This document shows, piece after piece, positions 54,601 to 64,000 of a DNA stretch of 64,000 bases. Within the stretch, counting starts at the first letter, position 1. Every line of letters begins with the position of its first letter. Under the pieces are notes generated by a model. The model was not told where the DNA came from, did not search any database, and was given only the letters and a program-made list of their open reading frames with translations. This stretch comes from Acanthaster planci. Lineage: Eukaryota; Echinodermata; Asteroidea; Valvatida; Acanthasteridae. Where the stretch lies: assembly GCF_001949145.1 (NCBI RefSeq), contig NW_019091553.1:212988-276987 (forward strand), read 5' to 3'. Made by a program: the position numbers and the translations under genes.

Positions 54601-56809
54601 CATACCAAGGCTACATCATGTACATTGACTGATGAACATGAACATCGAAAGTAGCTGGTAAAGGTACATGTATGTTTGAATCCTGGATTGTACATGTACT
54701 TGCTATATTCAGGATCCTACATGTACTTGTACAGGTAAGTACTTGCCTGCAATTTGAGTATGCAATTTGAGTATGCAATTTGAGTAGGCAATTTGAGTAG
54801 GCAATTTGAGTAGGCAATTTGAGTTGGCAATCTTTGAGTATGTCGGATTAAGGGGGCAATAGTGTATAGGTAAAAAGCAAAATTGGAATTTATAAAAATG
54901 TTGAATTGACTCTTTCAAATAACCAAATGTTTTCAGGCCAATGCCAAGGTGCGTCACATCCTGGACATATGGGCTGCAGGACTTGGTGTGGTCTCACTGC
55001 ATTGCTTCCAGAGTGTCATCCCGGTAGAGGCATACACCAGGGAAGNNNNNNNNNNNNNNNNNNNNNNNNNNNNNNNNNNNNNNNNNNNNNNNNNNNNNNN
55101 NNNNNNNNNNNNNNNNNNNNNNNNNNNNNNNNNNNNNNNNNNNNNNNNNNNNNNNNNNNNNNNNNNNNNNNNNNNNNNNNNNNNNNNNNNNNNNNNNNNN
55201 NNNNNNNNNNNNNNNNNNNNNNNNNNNNNNNNNNNNNNNNNNNNNNNNNNNNNNNNNNNNNNNNNNNNNNNNNNNNNNNNNNNNNNNNNNNNNNNNNNNN
55301 NNNNNNNNNNNNNNNNNNNNNNNNNNNNNNNNNNNNNNNNNNNNNNNNNNNNNNNNNNNNNNNNNNNNNNNNNNNNNNNNNNNNNNNNNNNNNNNNNNNN
55401 NNNNNNNNNNNNNNNNNNNNNNNNNNNNNNNNNNNNNNNNNNNNNNNNNNNNNNNNNNNNNNNNNNNNNNNNNNNNNNNNNNNNNNNNNNNNNNNNNNNN
55501 NNNNNNNNNNNNNNNNNNNNNNNNNNNNNNNNNNNNNNNNNNNNNNNNNNNNNNNNNNNNNNNNNNNNNNNNNNNNNNNNNNNNNNNNNNNNNNNNNNNN
55601 NNNNNNNNNNNNNNNNNNNNNNNNNNNNNNNNNNNNNNNNNNNNNNNNNNNNNNNNNNNNNNNNNNNNNNNNNNNNNNNNNNNNNNNNNNNNNNNNNNNN
55701 NNNNNNNNNNNNNNNNNNNNNNNNNNNNNNNNNNNNNNNNNNNNNNNNNNNNNNNNNNNNNNNNNNNNNNNNNNNNNNNNNNNNNNNNNNNNNNNNNNNN
55801 NNNNNNNNNNNNNNNNNNNNNNNNNNNNNNNNNNNNNNATAGAGGCATACACCAGGGAAGTTTGATGTCAGCGTGGCATGTCTCTGTCATGTAAACCAAG
55901 GTATCTTGAATCCATCTGACAAATCCAGTCCACCAGGCTGTTCGGGATTCTAGTTTCTTCTAGCATGTACATGTAGTGAACGTTTAGTATTTTTGTAAAG
56001 AAGCAATTCCAATATTACCCAATAGGCATTTGAGTAAACTGTATTCTCTTAAGATTATTGTCAATGTGAGAGACTTATTTTTCACTGATACAGACATTGT
56101 ACATGTAGCCTACCGGTACATTGCACTCTGCAATCCGCAGACATGAAGCACCTGATACACTGTGCACACTGTGATGTAATGATTTTACAAGCCTCCCTGT
56201 TTCTCCCTGACCCCCCCCAACAGTAGACCTCAACTTTCATCTTTTTGAACTGCTCATGAATGCCTGGGATGGGTCCCCATACTATTGTAATAAACCTATG
56301 GTAAAACCAAAGATATGCCTATAGGTGATTTTGCAATGATTATGAATATGGCGTATGATTAAGAACTGTTGAAAGTGACGGTAGCTATGGGCGAATAAGC
56401 TTAATATAAGCTCTTCAATACAAGCCAAGAATTATTTGCCAACTTAGTTGCTTGCAGATGCATCCCTGATCCAGCTTTATAAAAAGCCTTGTCAACCAAG
56501 TCTCTAAGTTGACCAGACAGTAGCCCTTTGAGAAAGTTGTTGCTGTTTGCTGGAAGTTGAGGATCACACAGTTTACTCCCTCTGACAAGTACCAGGTATA
56601 CTCATAGTCACAGTTTTATCACTTTAACTCTTTCAGGTCTGTCTCGGCTAACAAACATCAAGAAGGGGGACTTTTATGGTCCCTATTCAACACTACCCGC
56701 AAGAAAGAGAAGACAGATGGGTGTCTTTCTCCTCAAGAAAGCGTGCCAGATCTTCTTGGTTGAAGGAGAACGGCAAATCAGACCTGCTGATATAGCACTG
56801 GGGCAGTAA
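28120..56809 (+). CDS. ANKLE1: ANKLE1: ankyrin-repeat, LEM-domain, GIY-YIG endonuclease
   Basis: ANKLE1 (LEM-3 in nematodes) is a DNA-cleaving LEM protein known to process branched DNA and chromatin bridges at cell division. Exons: 28120-28181, 47967-48119, 48784-49010, 51282-52946 (51312 is an alternative acceptor), 53693-53925, 54255-54392, 54937 into the gap at 55046, and 56637-56809. All phases join except across the gap. Residues about 20-140 are ankyrin repeats ([20 protein letters not shown]). One 555-codon exon forms a Ser/Asp-rich linker and ends in a LEM domain at about 642-688 ([17 protein letters not shown]). The GIY-YIG domain starts near 781 ([18 protein letters not shown]) and continues with [19 protein letters not shown] and VEAYTRE, whose conserved Glu abuts the gap. 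The last exon has [11 protein letters not shown] and ends RPADIALGQ. Expected residues between VEAYTRE and LSRLTN are missing, presumably in the gap. Exon 1 (20 codons) is the weakest exon. Confidence 0.93.
30960..31440 (+). repeat. GGTCTT/GGTCTC minisatellite with a unit of about 95 bp
   Basis: A 6-bp core (GGTCTT or GGTCTC) is organised into longer units. Markers such as GACCTGCAAAAGTCTCTGTC recur near 31020, 31118 and 31209, and AAAGGAGTGGGTC recurs near 31061, 31154, 31242 and 31340. Long frames on both strands follow from the repeat and encode simple Ser/Val/Thr/Lys repeats; they are not taken as genes. Confidence 0.85.
32103..32176 (+). repeat. direct repeat, left copy, flanking a palindromic element
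   Basis: It matches 33063-33134 in the same orientation: both share AAGTTTTACA, ATGCC, AAGTTAC and the 20-mer GTGATGCATGCTTGCTAATG. The pair brackets the palindrome at 32222-33035, so it may be a segmental tandem duplication or the ends of a larger element. Confidence 0.75.
32222..33035. repeat. long imperfect palindrome (foldback element, arms about 400 bp)
   Basis: The left end (GTCATTCTGTGTTAATTCAA) pairs with the reverse complement of the right end (GTAATTCTGTGTCAATTCAA). Further inside, GTAAAGCACCCACAGA, TTTGGACAGCC, ATGCAAAT and CCTTTGACCTCGATT recur in inverted order, so nearly the whole 814 bp can fold back. A second copy of the end motif (GTCAATTCAACATGCTTTGG) lies inside the left arm near 32404. 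No coding capacity. Confidence 0.8.
33063..33134 (+). repeat. direct repeat, right copy
   Basis: Partner of 32103-32176 on the other side of the palindrome, about 85 % similar by eye. Confidence 0.75.
34012..44768 (-). CDS. GBA1: glucosylceramidase paralog B, nested in ANKLE1 intron 1, with a hydrophobic C-terminal tail
   Basis: Same GH30 family and fold as paralog A. Coding exons: 44690-44768, 42986-43180, 42287-42439, 41549-41682, 40614-40795, 39644-39881, 38932-39159, 38393-38556, 36045-36164, 34012-34264. They sum to 1746 nt (581 aa). All junctions are GT/AG, and intron phases (1,1,1,0,2,0,0,2,2) equal those of paralog A. Residues 1-27 are a signal peptide (hydrophobic [15 protein letters not shown]). 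The N-terminal Cys motif is [11 protein letters not shown]. The acid/base is Glu268 in VQNEPTAG and the nucleophile Glu374 in [14 protein letters not shown] and [10 protein letters not shown] are present. After TYLW (527-530) the protein runs about 50 residues further: a Ser/Thr-rich stretch, then a hydrophobic segment at about 561-579, and the last residue is 581. This is unlike paralog A and human GBA1. Intron 8 holds an LTR and the 37227-37773 gap; intron 9 holds a Tc1 remnant. Catalysis is expected to be retained; cell-surface or membrane anchoring is inference. Confidence 0.92.
34385..35840 (-). mobile_element. Tc1/mariner transposon remnant in GBA-B intron 9
   Basis: On the minus strand a Tc1-type transposase can be followed from about 35420 ([19 protein letters not shown], the helix-turn-helix region) to about 34390. 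[11 protein letters not shown] carries the first catalytic Asp, QQDNAP the second, and [10 protein letters not shown] the Glu. Several frameshifts and stops make it dead. The upstream end is preserved at 35840, where the minus strand reads TA then CAGTTGTGCTCAAAAT, a typical Tc1 terminus next to a TA target. No matching terminus was found near 34300-34400, so the other end is lost. TACATG runs have been inserted in the former coding region. Confidence 0.88.
36757..38238. mobile_element. LTR retrotransposon copy, probably a solo LTR, in GBA-B intron 8
   Basis: The block starts TGTTGCGCACCCGC and ends GGGAACGCAACA, so the termini are the 7-bp inverted pair TGTTGCG/CGCAACA with the usual TG...CA. 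It is flanked by GTAC on both sides (36753-36756 and 38239-38242), a plausible 4-bp target duplication. The interior is more GC-rich than the intron, and GCAATAAACC near 38091 is a possible polyadenylation signal. The 547-bp gap lies inside. No gag or pol sequence is visible, so either this is a solo LTR or the internal part is collapsed in the gap. The GTAC flank is weak evidence because GTAC is common here. Confidence 0.6.
37227..37773. other. assembly gap (547 N)
   Basis: A run of N inside GBA-B intron 8 and inside the proposed LTR. No coding exon of GBA-B is missing, since exons 8 and 9 join in phase. Confidence 0.99.
45641..45678 (+). repeat. (GTCT)n microsatellite
   Basis: About 9.5 uninterrupted GTCT units. 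Confidence 0.95.
46600..46790 (-). mobile_element. possible degraded LINE C-terminal fragment
   Basis: The minus strand gives [20 protein letters not shown] followed by a stop and METKSGW. This resembles the Pro-rich, conserved C-terminal tail of some non-LTR reverse transcriptase ORFs (pattern RGRP..TF.DVL..DTG....L...M.DR..W). It is short and interrupted; the family is not certain. Confidence 0.35.
50532..50563. repeat. perfect 14-bp hairpin in ANKLE1 intron 3
   Basis: CATTCATCACTCCT, a 4-base loop (GGCA), then AGGAGTGATGAATG. Outside it, CAGTGCATTGT and the reverse complement of ACAACACACTG pair imperfectly, extending the stem to about 35 bp. Confidence 0.7.
50763..51013. repeat. foldback MITE with GGATCCAGG ends, in ANKLE1 intron 3
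   Basis: The left end AAGGGGTGGATCCAGG pairs with the right end CCTGGATCCGCCCCTG. The block is about 250 bp and non-coding. Confidence 0.6.
54749..54840 (+). repeat. 13-bp minisatellite in ANKLE1 intron 6
   Basis: Six tandem copies of GCAATTTGAGTAK followed by a degenerate copy. Confidence 0.9.
55046..55838. other. assembly gap (793 N) interrupting the ANKLE1 nuclease domain
   Basis: The gap starts within exon 7 right after codons for VEAYTRE. A 21-base stretch ending at the left gap edge (55025-55045) is repeated exactly after the right edge (55840-55860). The repeated copy then runs into a stop in the exon frame. So the exon end, and a few residues of the nuclease core, cannot be read here. 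Confidence 0.97.
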
Positions 56810-57005
56810 AGTTGTCAAATCACTGGAGTAAATATGCCATAAGTGAAAAATATTGTGATCAGTTTGCTAGAGTTGGCTTTTTTGAAGTTCTCAACTTCAA
56901 GTTCATGAACATGAACATTGAATATACTGGTATAGTCTTCAAATCCTGGATTGGATGTGATCAATCTTCCTTTGTCTAAGATCGTCTGAATGCTCAAATG
57001 AAAGA

Positions 57006-57011
57006 AATAAA
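57006..57011 (+). terminator. candidate polyadenylation signal for ANKLE1
   Basis: AATAAA about 200 bases after the ANKLE1 stop codon at 56809. Confidence 0.45.
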
Positions 57012-60000
57012 AATTGATGTTTACATTTCTGTCGAGGGTTGGGTGGATGGGTTTAATAGAGGCCTAAACATATACACTACTGTCAACAAATATTTCTTGA
57101 AGACTTGGGTAGGAAAAATGTTTTTCAATGGATTGGGGCAGGGTGATTTAGTCCTCGCTCATTGACTCACCAAAAACCTGTCCCTTTTTTTTTCTTTTTT
57201 TCCACGGAGGTTTCAAGAAAGCACTTTACTTGCTTTGTAAAAATGTCTTCTAATTGCTGCCTGTAAATGAGACAAGCATGGATATTGCATATTGAGTATT
57301 ATATTGTGTTGCATGTTGTACAAGTACATTGAAATGTGCATTTTATGAGTAAAGATTTGCAGGTTCACCTTAAGTGATGTTGACACATGTATCTTACAAT
57401 TCACCTGTTGCTTTGACCTCCTGTTCAATATTAACCCATGGGAGCACCTTTCAAAGTCTTGAAAATTCGTTGACATAAGCATTAACAGGTATGTTCCCTG
57501 CTCGACTGGTAATCTACTAGTCAAATCACAGGATGTTTGTATTATATGGACAGACCATAATGAGAGTGGCATTAACATGGAGGACTGGACTGACAGCTCC
57601 TAAAGTAAAACACTAAAATTGCCAAGTCAGAGTTATTGCCTTTTTTTAAAATTGAAAGGATGAATGACTTCAACTTGTTTGCGAACTGTGTACATGTACT
57701 TTGAATCTCATGTAGGGTGTTTGCAGGAATGTGGATGTTTGGCTTGTTTGCAGAGGTTGAGACACAAGTGACACAAAATTAAATTATTCAGAATGCACAA
57801 CTATTTCAATCAAATAATTAAAAACTTGAACTTAAACACATTTCCCTTGTTAAGTTTGCTTTAATATTATTTCCAACGTTCTTGTCATTTGCCTTTGGTA
57901 AAGGCTCTTTCCAACATGCCGTCCTTATAGAGAAAATTGTGAATCAAAAACTGTACCTGGTTCTGTGCTGTAAATTAGGAGCACAGGCCAGATAATTCTA
58001 GAAGATATGAGGTTTTTGTAACAGAAAGATTTCAGATCTTTTTTTTTTTATTTCAAAAGGAGAGACCTTTGCATTTGACTTATGAAGGCGTAATCACTTG
58101 TGTTTAATTTCGATGTCTTCAGGGTCGGAGGGTTTTTTTTAAACAGACAATTTTGCACTCAATCTGTGAAAATGTTGCTGTCGCTACAAAATCTGTTTGC
58201 ATATGAACTATTCTTGCGTGTAACATAAAATACCATGCTCATTAATCATCTAGTAAATATATTGGATTCTTTTCTGCGGAGATATATTTTGAATGCATAT
58301 ACATATAGTGACATGTAGTTTGAATGACTTGACTCATTGGTAATATTACTGATACAAGAAGAAGTAACAGTTTGAAGGGTGTGTTTCATTTGAAGCAGAA
58401 AGTTTTTCATTGCTTTGCCATCATGTAATTTGAATGAAATTTTGACTTGAGGTTTCCAACTTTTTAATAATCAACTGTGTGTACTCTTTCATCATCTTCT
58501 TTGCCAAAATTCATTTTATCATCTTAAAATTGTTTAATTTTAATAGAAGTACATGCACATTGTGTATATCATTCACTTGTGTGTGTTCAATTTATTTTTA
58601 AACAGAGATGTATATGAGTAAAGATGTTTCTGAACAACATATGTCATGCTTCCAAGTCTCTGACATCGTGTTTGTATGTTGATTACACGCAAAGTTGGAT
58701 GAGGAGGCAACAGAATGCCACCTATTCCTCCCCTATTCTCTCCTCAAGTGGACATTAACAGGCAAGCCATTTTTTAAAGTCACTTCCTTTTCTGTTACCA
58801 ATGTGCAAAAATCCTCCAAAGGGGGGGGGGGCGTGTCTCCCCACAAATTCTCGGTGCCCCATCCGTTCCCCTCACTAAATAAACGGTTGAATGGCTATCG
58901 AACAAGGTTTAAATAACCCCCCCCTAAAAAAAAAAAAACACTGAAAGCTTCCTTTGTGCCCCGCCGAGTAAAATCCTAGCTACGCCACTGCCCAAATGTA
59001 GCCTCAACCTTTAGAAAGGCAATAAAAATTAAAGGAAGAATTTTCAATTTTTTGCCCCCTGACAAAAAGTTTGTCGATCGTAAAATTTGGATCTGGATTT
59101 GCTCCCGGATATACGCCAGTTTTAACATATAAAATCAAGTAAGATGCGCTTGCCTGTCCAGGCCTACTGTATACCCTTTCCTAAACTTAACCTGTTGCTC
59201 CCGAAAGCGCGCCAGCGTGTCGTGCGCGCGTTGTGGCTTAACTTTTACAGAAGCGTATGAGGGTCACATTCAAACGTGGTTTTAAAGTGACGTGGCGAGA
59301 TATTTCCACGATCGTTTGAACTTTGTTTTGGCTAGTAGCCCTTATGTGCTTCCGTATCGAAGGGCCACGAGCAAGGTGTTTGTTCTCATTTCGCAGCGGC
59401 AATATGGAATTTCAAGAAATTGTCAGTTCGGGGCTTTTGCGCTTACCGCTTCCGTATTAGCAGGCCTACGATTCAAAAGTTTTTAGTTTGTTGGACTTGC
59501 TCTATCAGGTAAGGTGGTTTTTCAGAAGTAGGAATGAATGTTAAGAGATAGGTAGGCCTATTTAATTTATGGCGAAACCGCTTGCCACCACAAAGTCCAC
59601 CTATTGCCTTGTGGGGGAACGTACATGGGCCTTCCATTAAGTCGCCTACTTTCGGTCAGGATGCCCATTTGAAACGGTTGAAGATATGGGACAGAGAGAA
59701 CCCCCCCCCGCCTTTGTGTTGGTCATTGTTTGATCGGAATCTCAGGAATTCTTTACAGACTTCTGGGGGATGTGTTAGGTAACAATAATCTAGAGTGTGT
59801 ATAGGGATCTGACATGTAGGGGGGGGTACCCCTCCGTCCCATATCATGCCTGGTATAAGGATGTCCGGGACTTCAAATATAAGTTTTCATACGATTTTTT
59901 AAAGAGGGCGCTATCCGTATTGAACCATGCGTTTGGTCGTTTCACCTCATCGATCGGCACTACATGTAGCGACTTCTGAATGTATAGATATTTTTACCTC

Positions 60001-61437
60001 TGTCCTGATGTTGATCGGCCTACTCCACTGTAGAATGGGTGCGTATTGATCATGGTACAAGGCGACCCACTATGCTTTCCCTTCACAACATTTTGTAAGA
60101 GATTACCGGTGACCCTGAATATTTAATGCGATTTAAATATTCTGAACAATTATGTCTCGGTATATTAAAGTACGCAAAGTTGAAAAACACTTGAAATAAA
60201 ACTTCAGACAGTTGGCCAAAATATTCATTGGGAAAAAATCAGCATCTTTGATGTAATCAGACTTTCATTTCGATGTTAATTTATGTGTTTACTTCGACGA
60301 TTTTGGTCAAAATCAACCGTGCATTAACCTCAAAGTAAGCTATTGTTGATTGCTAATTTATATTAGCACAATCACAGAATGAGCCGCTTTAATACCAAGT
60401 TTTTGAGTCAGCAGAATATGCAAATGATTCACCTTTTTGTTATTACCCCCCACCCCCCGAAAAAATACAGCCCCAAACTAATATTCATTTTTTTAATCCA
60501 ATACTGTCGTTTTTTTTATATCAAATTAAAGCTATTGTAGGCCTACTGTTTTCTACTTAGAATTTCATTTGAAGCTCACATTGCGCTGCAGAAATATTTT
60601 TGATTACGCAACAGAATTCATTGCTCTGGTCTACAAAAGTTACACAGTTAAATCTTGCAAGTGTATACAGCCGCTTAATTCAAATCCCAAATTATCACGC
60701 ACAGGTTTGGGGTGGAATTCTTTTCTAATTCTAAACTTATGAGACTTATTTCACGGGGCAATTGTGGTTTAATTGTAATTATGCAGTTTCAGCGTTCAAT
60801 TTCTTAGTTTCAGTGAAAACATCTTACATTGAACATACGCAGTTTTCCCGCAGTAAAGTTGTGACAAGTTTTGACAAGTCATCTTATTTCATTCTGCAAC
60901 ACTGTTATCACTTAGAACCATTTCAAGATCCTGTTTGTTTGCTGATGATAAATAAAAGAGATTTGAACATGGCATCAAAAAAAAGAACCCTCCGGTGATT
61001 CCAGTGATCTGGTGTAATAAAGGATTTGAAATTGCGTAATCATATTATTTTGCTATGGTAAATCCCAGTGAACAGAACGCGAAAGCAGTTTTCTCATGTG
61101 TCCCCAACGCATCATCAGATTAAAATTACGTCTCTGTATTTGGAAAGATAACTTTTAAAGCTGCGATTTGATAACAATAACGACACTTCTGACACTAAGT
61201 TTGGGCGAAATTAAATGTCACTTTTCGGGGTTTTTTTTGGGAGGAGAGTGCTGGCGATCCTGCATACACGCTTTCTGTTGCAAATATCATGATTCTGACT
61301 ATATAGGATACATATTTTTAATTTTCAGAACCATAATATTGGCAATATTCTGAAGATACATCTTGATCAATTTTCTTTTATACTATCGATTTAATTATAC
61401 ATTTACCATGATGAAAGCAGATACTCAGGTTAGCCAA

Positions 61438-61681
61438 TACGGAAGCCCGTTAGGGCCACGGAGCGTTTCTCTTTCACGGCAGTGTGTTTCTCTTTCGTTG
61501 TTGCCAGTAACTCGCAGCCGCGATTTATTAACTCGCGGCCTCGACTTACTAACTCGCGGCTGCGAGTTTATAAGTCGCGGCCGCGAGTTACTGGCAACAA
61601 CGAAAGGGAAACGCATCGCCGTGAAAGAGTACCACACCGCCGTGAAAGAGAAACACACCGCGGCCCTAACGGGCCTCCGTA
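61438..61681. repeat. GC-rich foldback MITE
   Basis: The left TIR TACGGAAGCCCGTTAGGGCC is matched by the right end (reverse complement TACGGAGGCCCGTTAGGGCC) at 19 of 20 bases. Inside, GTGTTTCTCTTTC blocks, TTCGTTGTTGCCAGTAACTC and AACTCGCGGC motifs are arranged in mirror order; the centre has several AACTCGCGGC/GCCGCGAGTT copies. The element is 244 bp, in AT-rich DNA, with no transposase. Confidence 0.85.
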
Positions 61682-64000
61682 AGCCAGAGCTGGGACAGCG
61701 CGTCCCTTTTTAGGATTAAAGCAGCAAAGCTTTTACGAATGTTGCATTGATGTGTTGGACCAACCAACTCAAAATTAATAAATGCATTTCTTCTTTATAA
61801 TTAACAAGGAGATAAAAATCACAGTTCTCTCTCGTGTTCAGGATTTCGATGTCCCTGTCTTAATTTGTCTTTGATACACAAGCGAGACGACGTGTTCCCG
61901 CCAATAGATCTCTGCACGCAACACCCATCCGTTCAACACCCGTCCTGAAGATACCCATTGTCCCTATTAAGTAGGCCTACTTCAGAAAAGAGCAATATCG
62001 ATTGATATTTGAATATTGATTATTCGCACGGTATGTATTGTGGCTTCCCATTTTCTGGAAACCGAGACATTGTATACCATTGGGTCCGATATCAGGACTT
62101 TATATAGTTGCTGTGAACATAGTGATAGGATCAAAAAATCAAAGAGTTTGGGGTGCCAAGCCATATAGAGGACAAAAGTCGCCCCTTACGAACATACAAG
62201 TACACCCCAACGGACAACAATTGAAACCATGAGATACATAAAGTTAATTCTAGAGGGAAGTACATGTACCTCAAAAAGTTTTGTCACTTGACCGGGGTGG
62301 CTAGATGGTAAACAACCGTGTTTCCCCAAATTATGCTATTTTTAATATACCATTATACAAGTTCCGTCTTTAACCCTAACCTCCAAGAGTGTATGTAAAA
62401 TCGTATTGAAATTGGAGGATTTGGAACTGTTAGGGTCAATGATACTGTAAATTCGTCCATGAACGGTGACCAGCTCAATTCTGACTTCCAACTTCAATAG
62501 TAATGGTCTATGATACAAGTTAAACTGATGTACTTCATTTAGCCAACAATAACCATTGCCTATTGAAGTGGTTTTGTGTGTGATGAAGGTCCAAGTCGGA
62601 CTAAATGCATTTTGATCTGAAATTTATCTTTTGATATTATATGTATTTGTAAATGAAAAAATCACATTTTTAGAGATATACCGGTAATCGATAAAATGAT
62701 TCATACACGGCGAACAAGGCCTGATCAAGTATTATTGAACCATGCAGGCAGGGGGTTAGGGCGTGCTAAGGGCCAGCCCTTCGGTGCTCCCCGATAAAGG
62801 AAGTGCGTAGCAGCAAAGGGGTGTGGGGAATGCGAAACATGCGCCGCATAGACCGGGTAAACGAATGTCGGGGCGGGTGAATAGGTAGCGACGATGGGGA
62901 TACTCAGTTGCTGAGCGCCTGGTCGAACACTTTGCCACAGCCTATCAAATAGTAACTACGATGTTCGGATGGATCGGGTGATCCGATGTACATGTTGTGT
63001 GTCAGGTGCACAAACACTCATCCCTTATCTCGTGTGCATCCCTTGTTTTTCAGTGTAAGTCGGTGGCCCTATTTGGTAGCCGGCGTCTTGCCCGATTGTC
63101 GGTAGGGAATTTTATAAACGGTTTATAGCATGAGTGAAACAATAAAAGCAGTGGTAAGCTGTGGCAAGAGTTGAAAAAAATGGATCTGGCATTGAGTTAA
63201 CTGTGTTCGTCCGTGTATAAACTGGCAAATAAGTAGATCATACTTTTATTACTATGTTTTTACATGTAATCGCGTTTTTCTTTTTCTGTTCTACAAACAA
63301 TTTTAATCTGCCGTGCATTCTTATTTCATATATTCCTTCTACACACTGTAGGCCTACTTTCCGCTTCTAATTTGAGGGCTCTAAGTGCGAATATGGTTTG
63401 CCCGTATAGACAAAAAAGATTTGGTAAGATTTGAAAGGAAATTCTTCTTCCTATACTTCCCGGCGTTAAACTGAATGACGGGTAGGCACGTCGAATTGAA
63501 TGAAACCAGTTCTAATTGGAAGGCGTGAAAGTACTCAATCCGATGCCTGCAACAAACTGAAAGGCTGTACGAAGTTTGGAAAAGAAGCACAAAATCAACG
63601 CACTGAAAACAGTTTCGATGAATTTGCCGGGGAACATTTTTTTCACTTATTTTCCACCAGAATAATTTACACAATTGAAAAGAGCAAAGAATATTTTAAA
63701 ATTGAATAATCAGTGAGACTATGGAGCAGTGCACTAATTATAACTAACATCAGTAAATACAACTTCTCAAGAAGAAGAAGGTTACCGGTACGTTTTCTCA
63801 TAAATACAAAGATACTCCATCTTTAAGAAAATAAGACTGCTGTTAAGTGAATTAAAAAAACCCTGGATTTAAACAAGTGGAGAATTTAGCGAAACGTAAA
63901 TGGGGATATACATATCAGCGGCTTGTCTGGTTAACTGACGGAGTCTGGGCATTTAAAATAAACATATAGTGGAAGAACTGAATTAAGCTGGTTGTTATTC

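Larger units (their letters stand above)
28200..54740. repeat. interspersed TACATG/TACATGTA runs
   Basis: Short runs of ACATGT/TACATG units (usually 8-24 bp) recur every few hundred bases in the introns of ANKLE1 and GBA-B. Examples are 32205-32220, 36539-36560, 46374-46399 and 50224-50236. They are far rarer in 1-12 kb and 57-64 kb. The unit is self-complementary (TACATGTA). Confidence 0.8.
56810..64000. other. 3' UTR of ANKLE1 and downstream non-coding DNA
   Basis: No further gene was recognised. The first few hundred bases are presumably ANKLE1 3' UTR. The 59190-59510 stretch is CpG-rich (AAAGCGCGCCAGCGTG) and is followed by a good donor-like CAGGTAAGG at about 59508; it could be a promoter or first exon of a gene beyond the window, but nothing confirms this. 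A GC-rich, non-repetitive block lies at 62750-63000 (see findings). Partial MITE ends lie near 58965-58990. Confidence 0.45.

Noticed and set aside
54906-55899. Long open frames across 55046-55838
   Set aside because: They are artefacts of N runs; only the left-edge codons belong to ANKLE1 exon 7.
59292-59486. Possible small protein or first exon (64 codons) in a CpG-rich patch
   Set aside because: It begins at GTG, not ATG, has no recognised homology, and the donor-like site lies after its stop codon. A promoter or non-coding exon remains possible.

Overview
The window looks like nuclear DNA of a marine deuterostome invertebrate, most likely an echinoderm such as a sea star. This is judged from animal-type genes with many short exons, AT-rich T/G-skewed introns, numerous foldback MITEs, and a very high density of the palindromes TACATGTA, TACCGGTA and TAGGCCTA. 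The species assignment is inference. There are two assembly gaps (37227-37773 and 55046-55838).

Three protein-coding genes can be reconstructed exon by exon. Two are paralogous lysosomal glucosylceramidases (GBA1-like, GH30) on the minus strand: GBA-A (12035-24502, 538 aa) and GBA-B (34012-44768, 581 aa). Each has ten coding exons, with all nine introns at the same positions and in the same phases. The third is ANKLE1 on the plus strand (28120-56809), an ankyrin/LEM/GIY-YIG endonuclease whose short first exon lies between the two GBA copies. GBA-B therefore sits entirely inside the 19.8 kb first intron of ANKLE1, on the opposite strand. GBA-A and ANKLE1 are head to head, with 3.6 kb between their start codons.

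The GBA copies are mostly quite diverged (roughly 45-60 % protein identity by eye in exons 5-7). Two exon-confined blocks, in exons 3 and 8, are nearly or fully identical at nucleotide level, including silent sites, which points to recent gene conversion. GBA-B also carries a Ser/Thr-rich tail ending in a hydrophobic segment, absent from GBA-A and human GBA1, suggesting a membrane-tethered form.

Layout: 1-5.9 kb is plus-strand T/G-rich non-coding DNA with a piggyBac-type MITE and a foldback. 5.9-9.6 kb is A/C-rich non-coding DNA with a minisatellite and a MITE. 9.6-11.35 kb is a decayed DIRS-type tyrosine-recombinase retrotransposon. 12.0-24.5 kb is GBA-A. 24.5-28.1 kb is the bidirectional intergenic region with foldbacks. 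28.1-56.8 kb is ANKLE1, with nested GBA-B, a Tc1/mariner remnant, an LTR, a GGTCTT minisatellite and a long palindrome. 56.8-64 kb is non-coding DNA with a GC-rich foldback. No tRNA, rRNA or CRISPR array was recognised.
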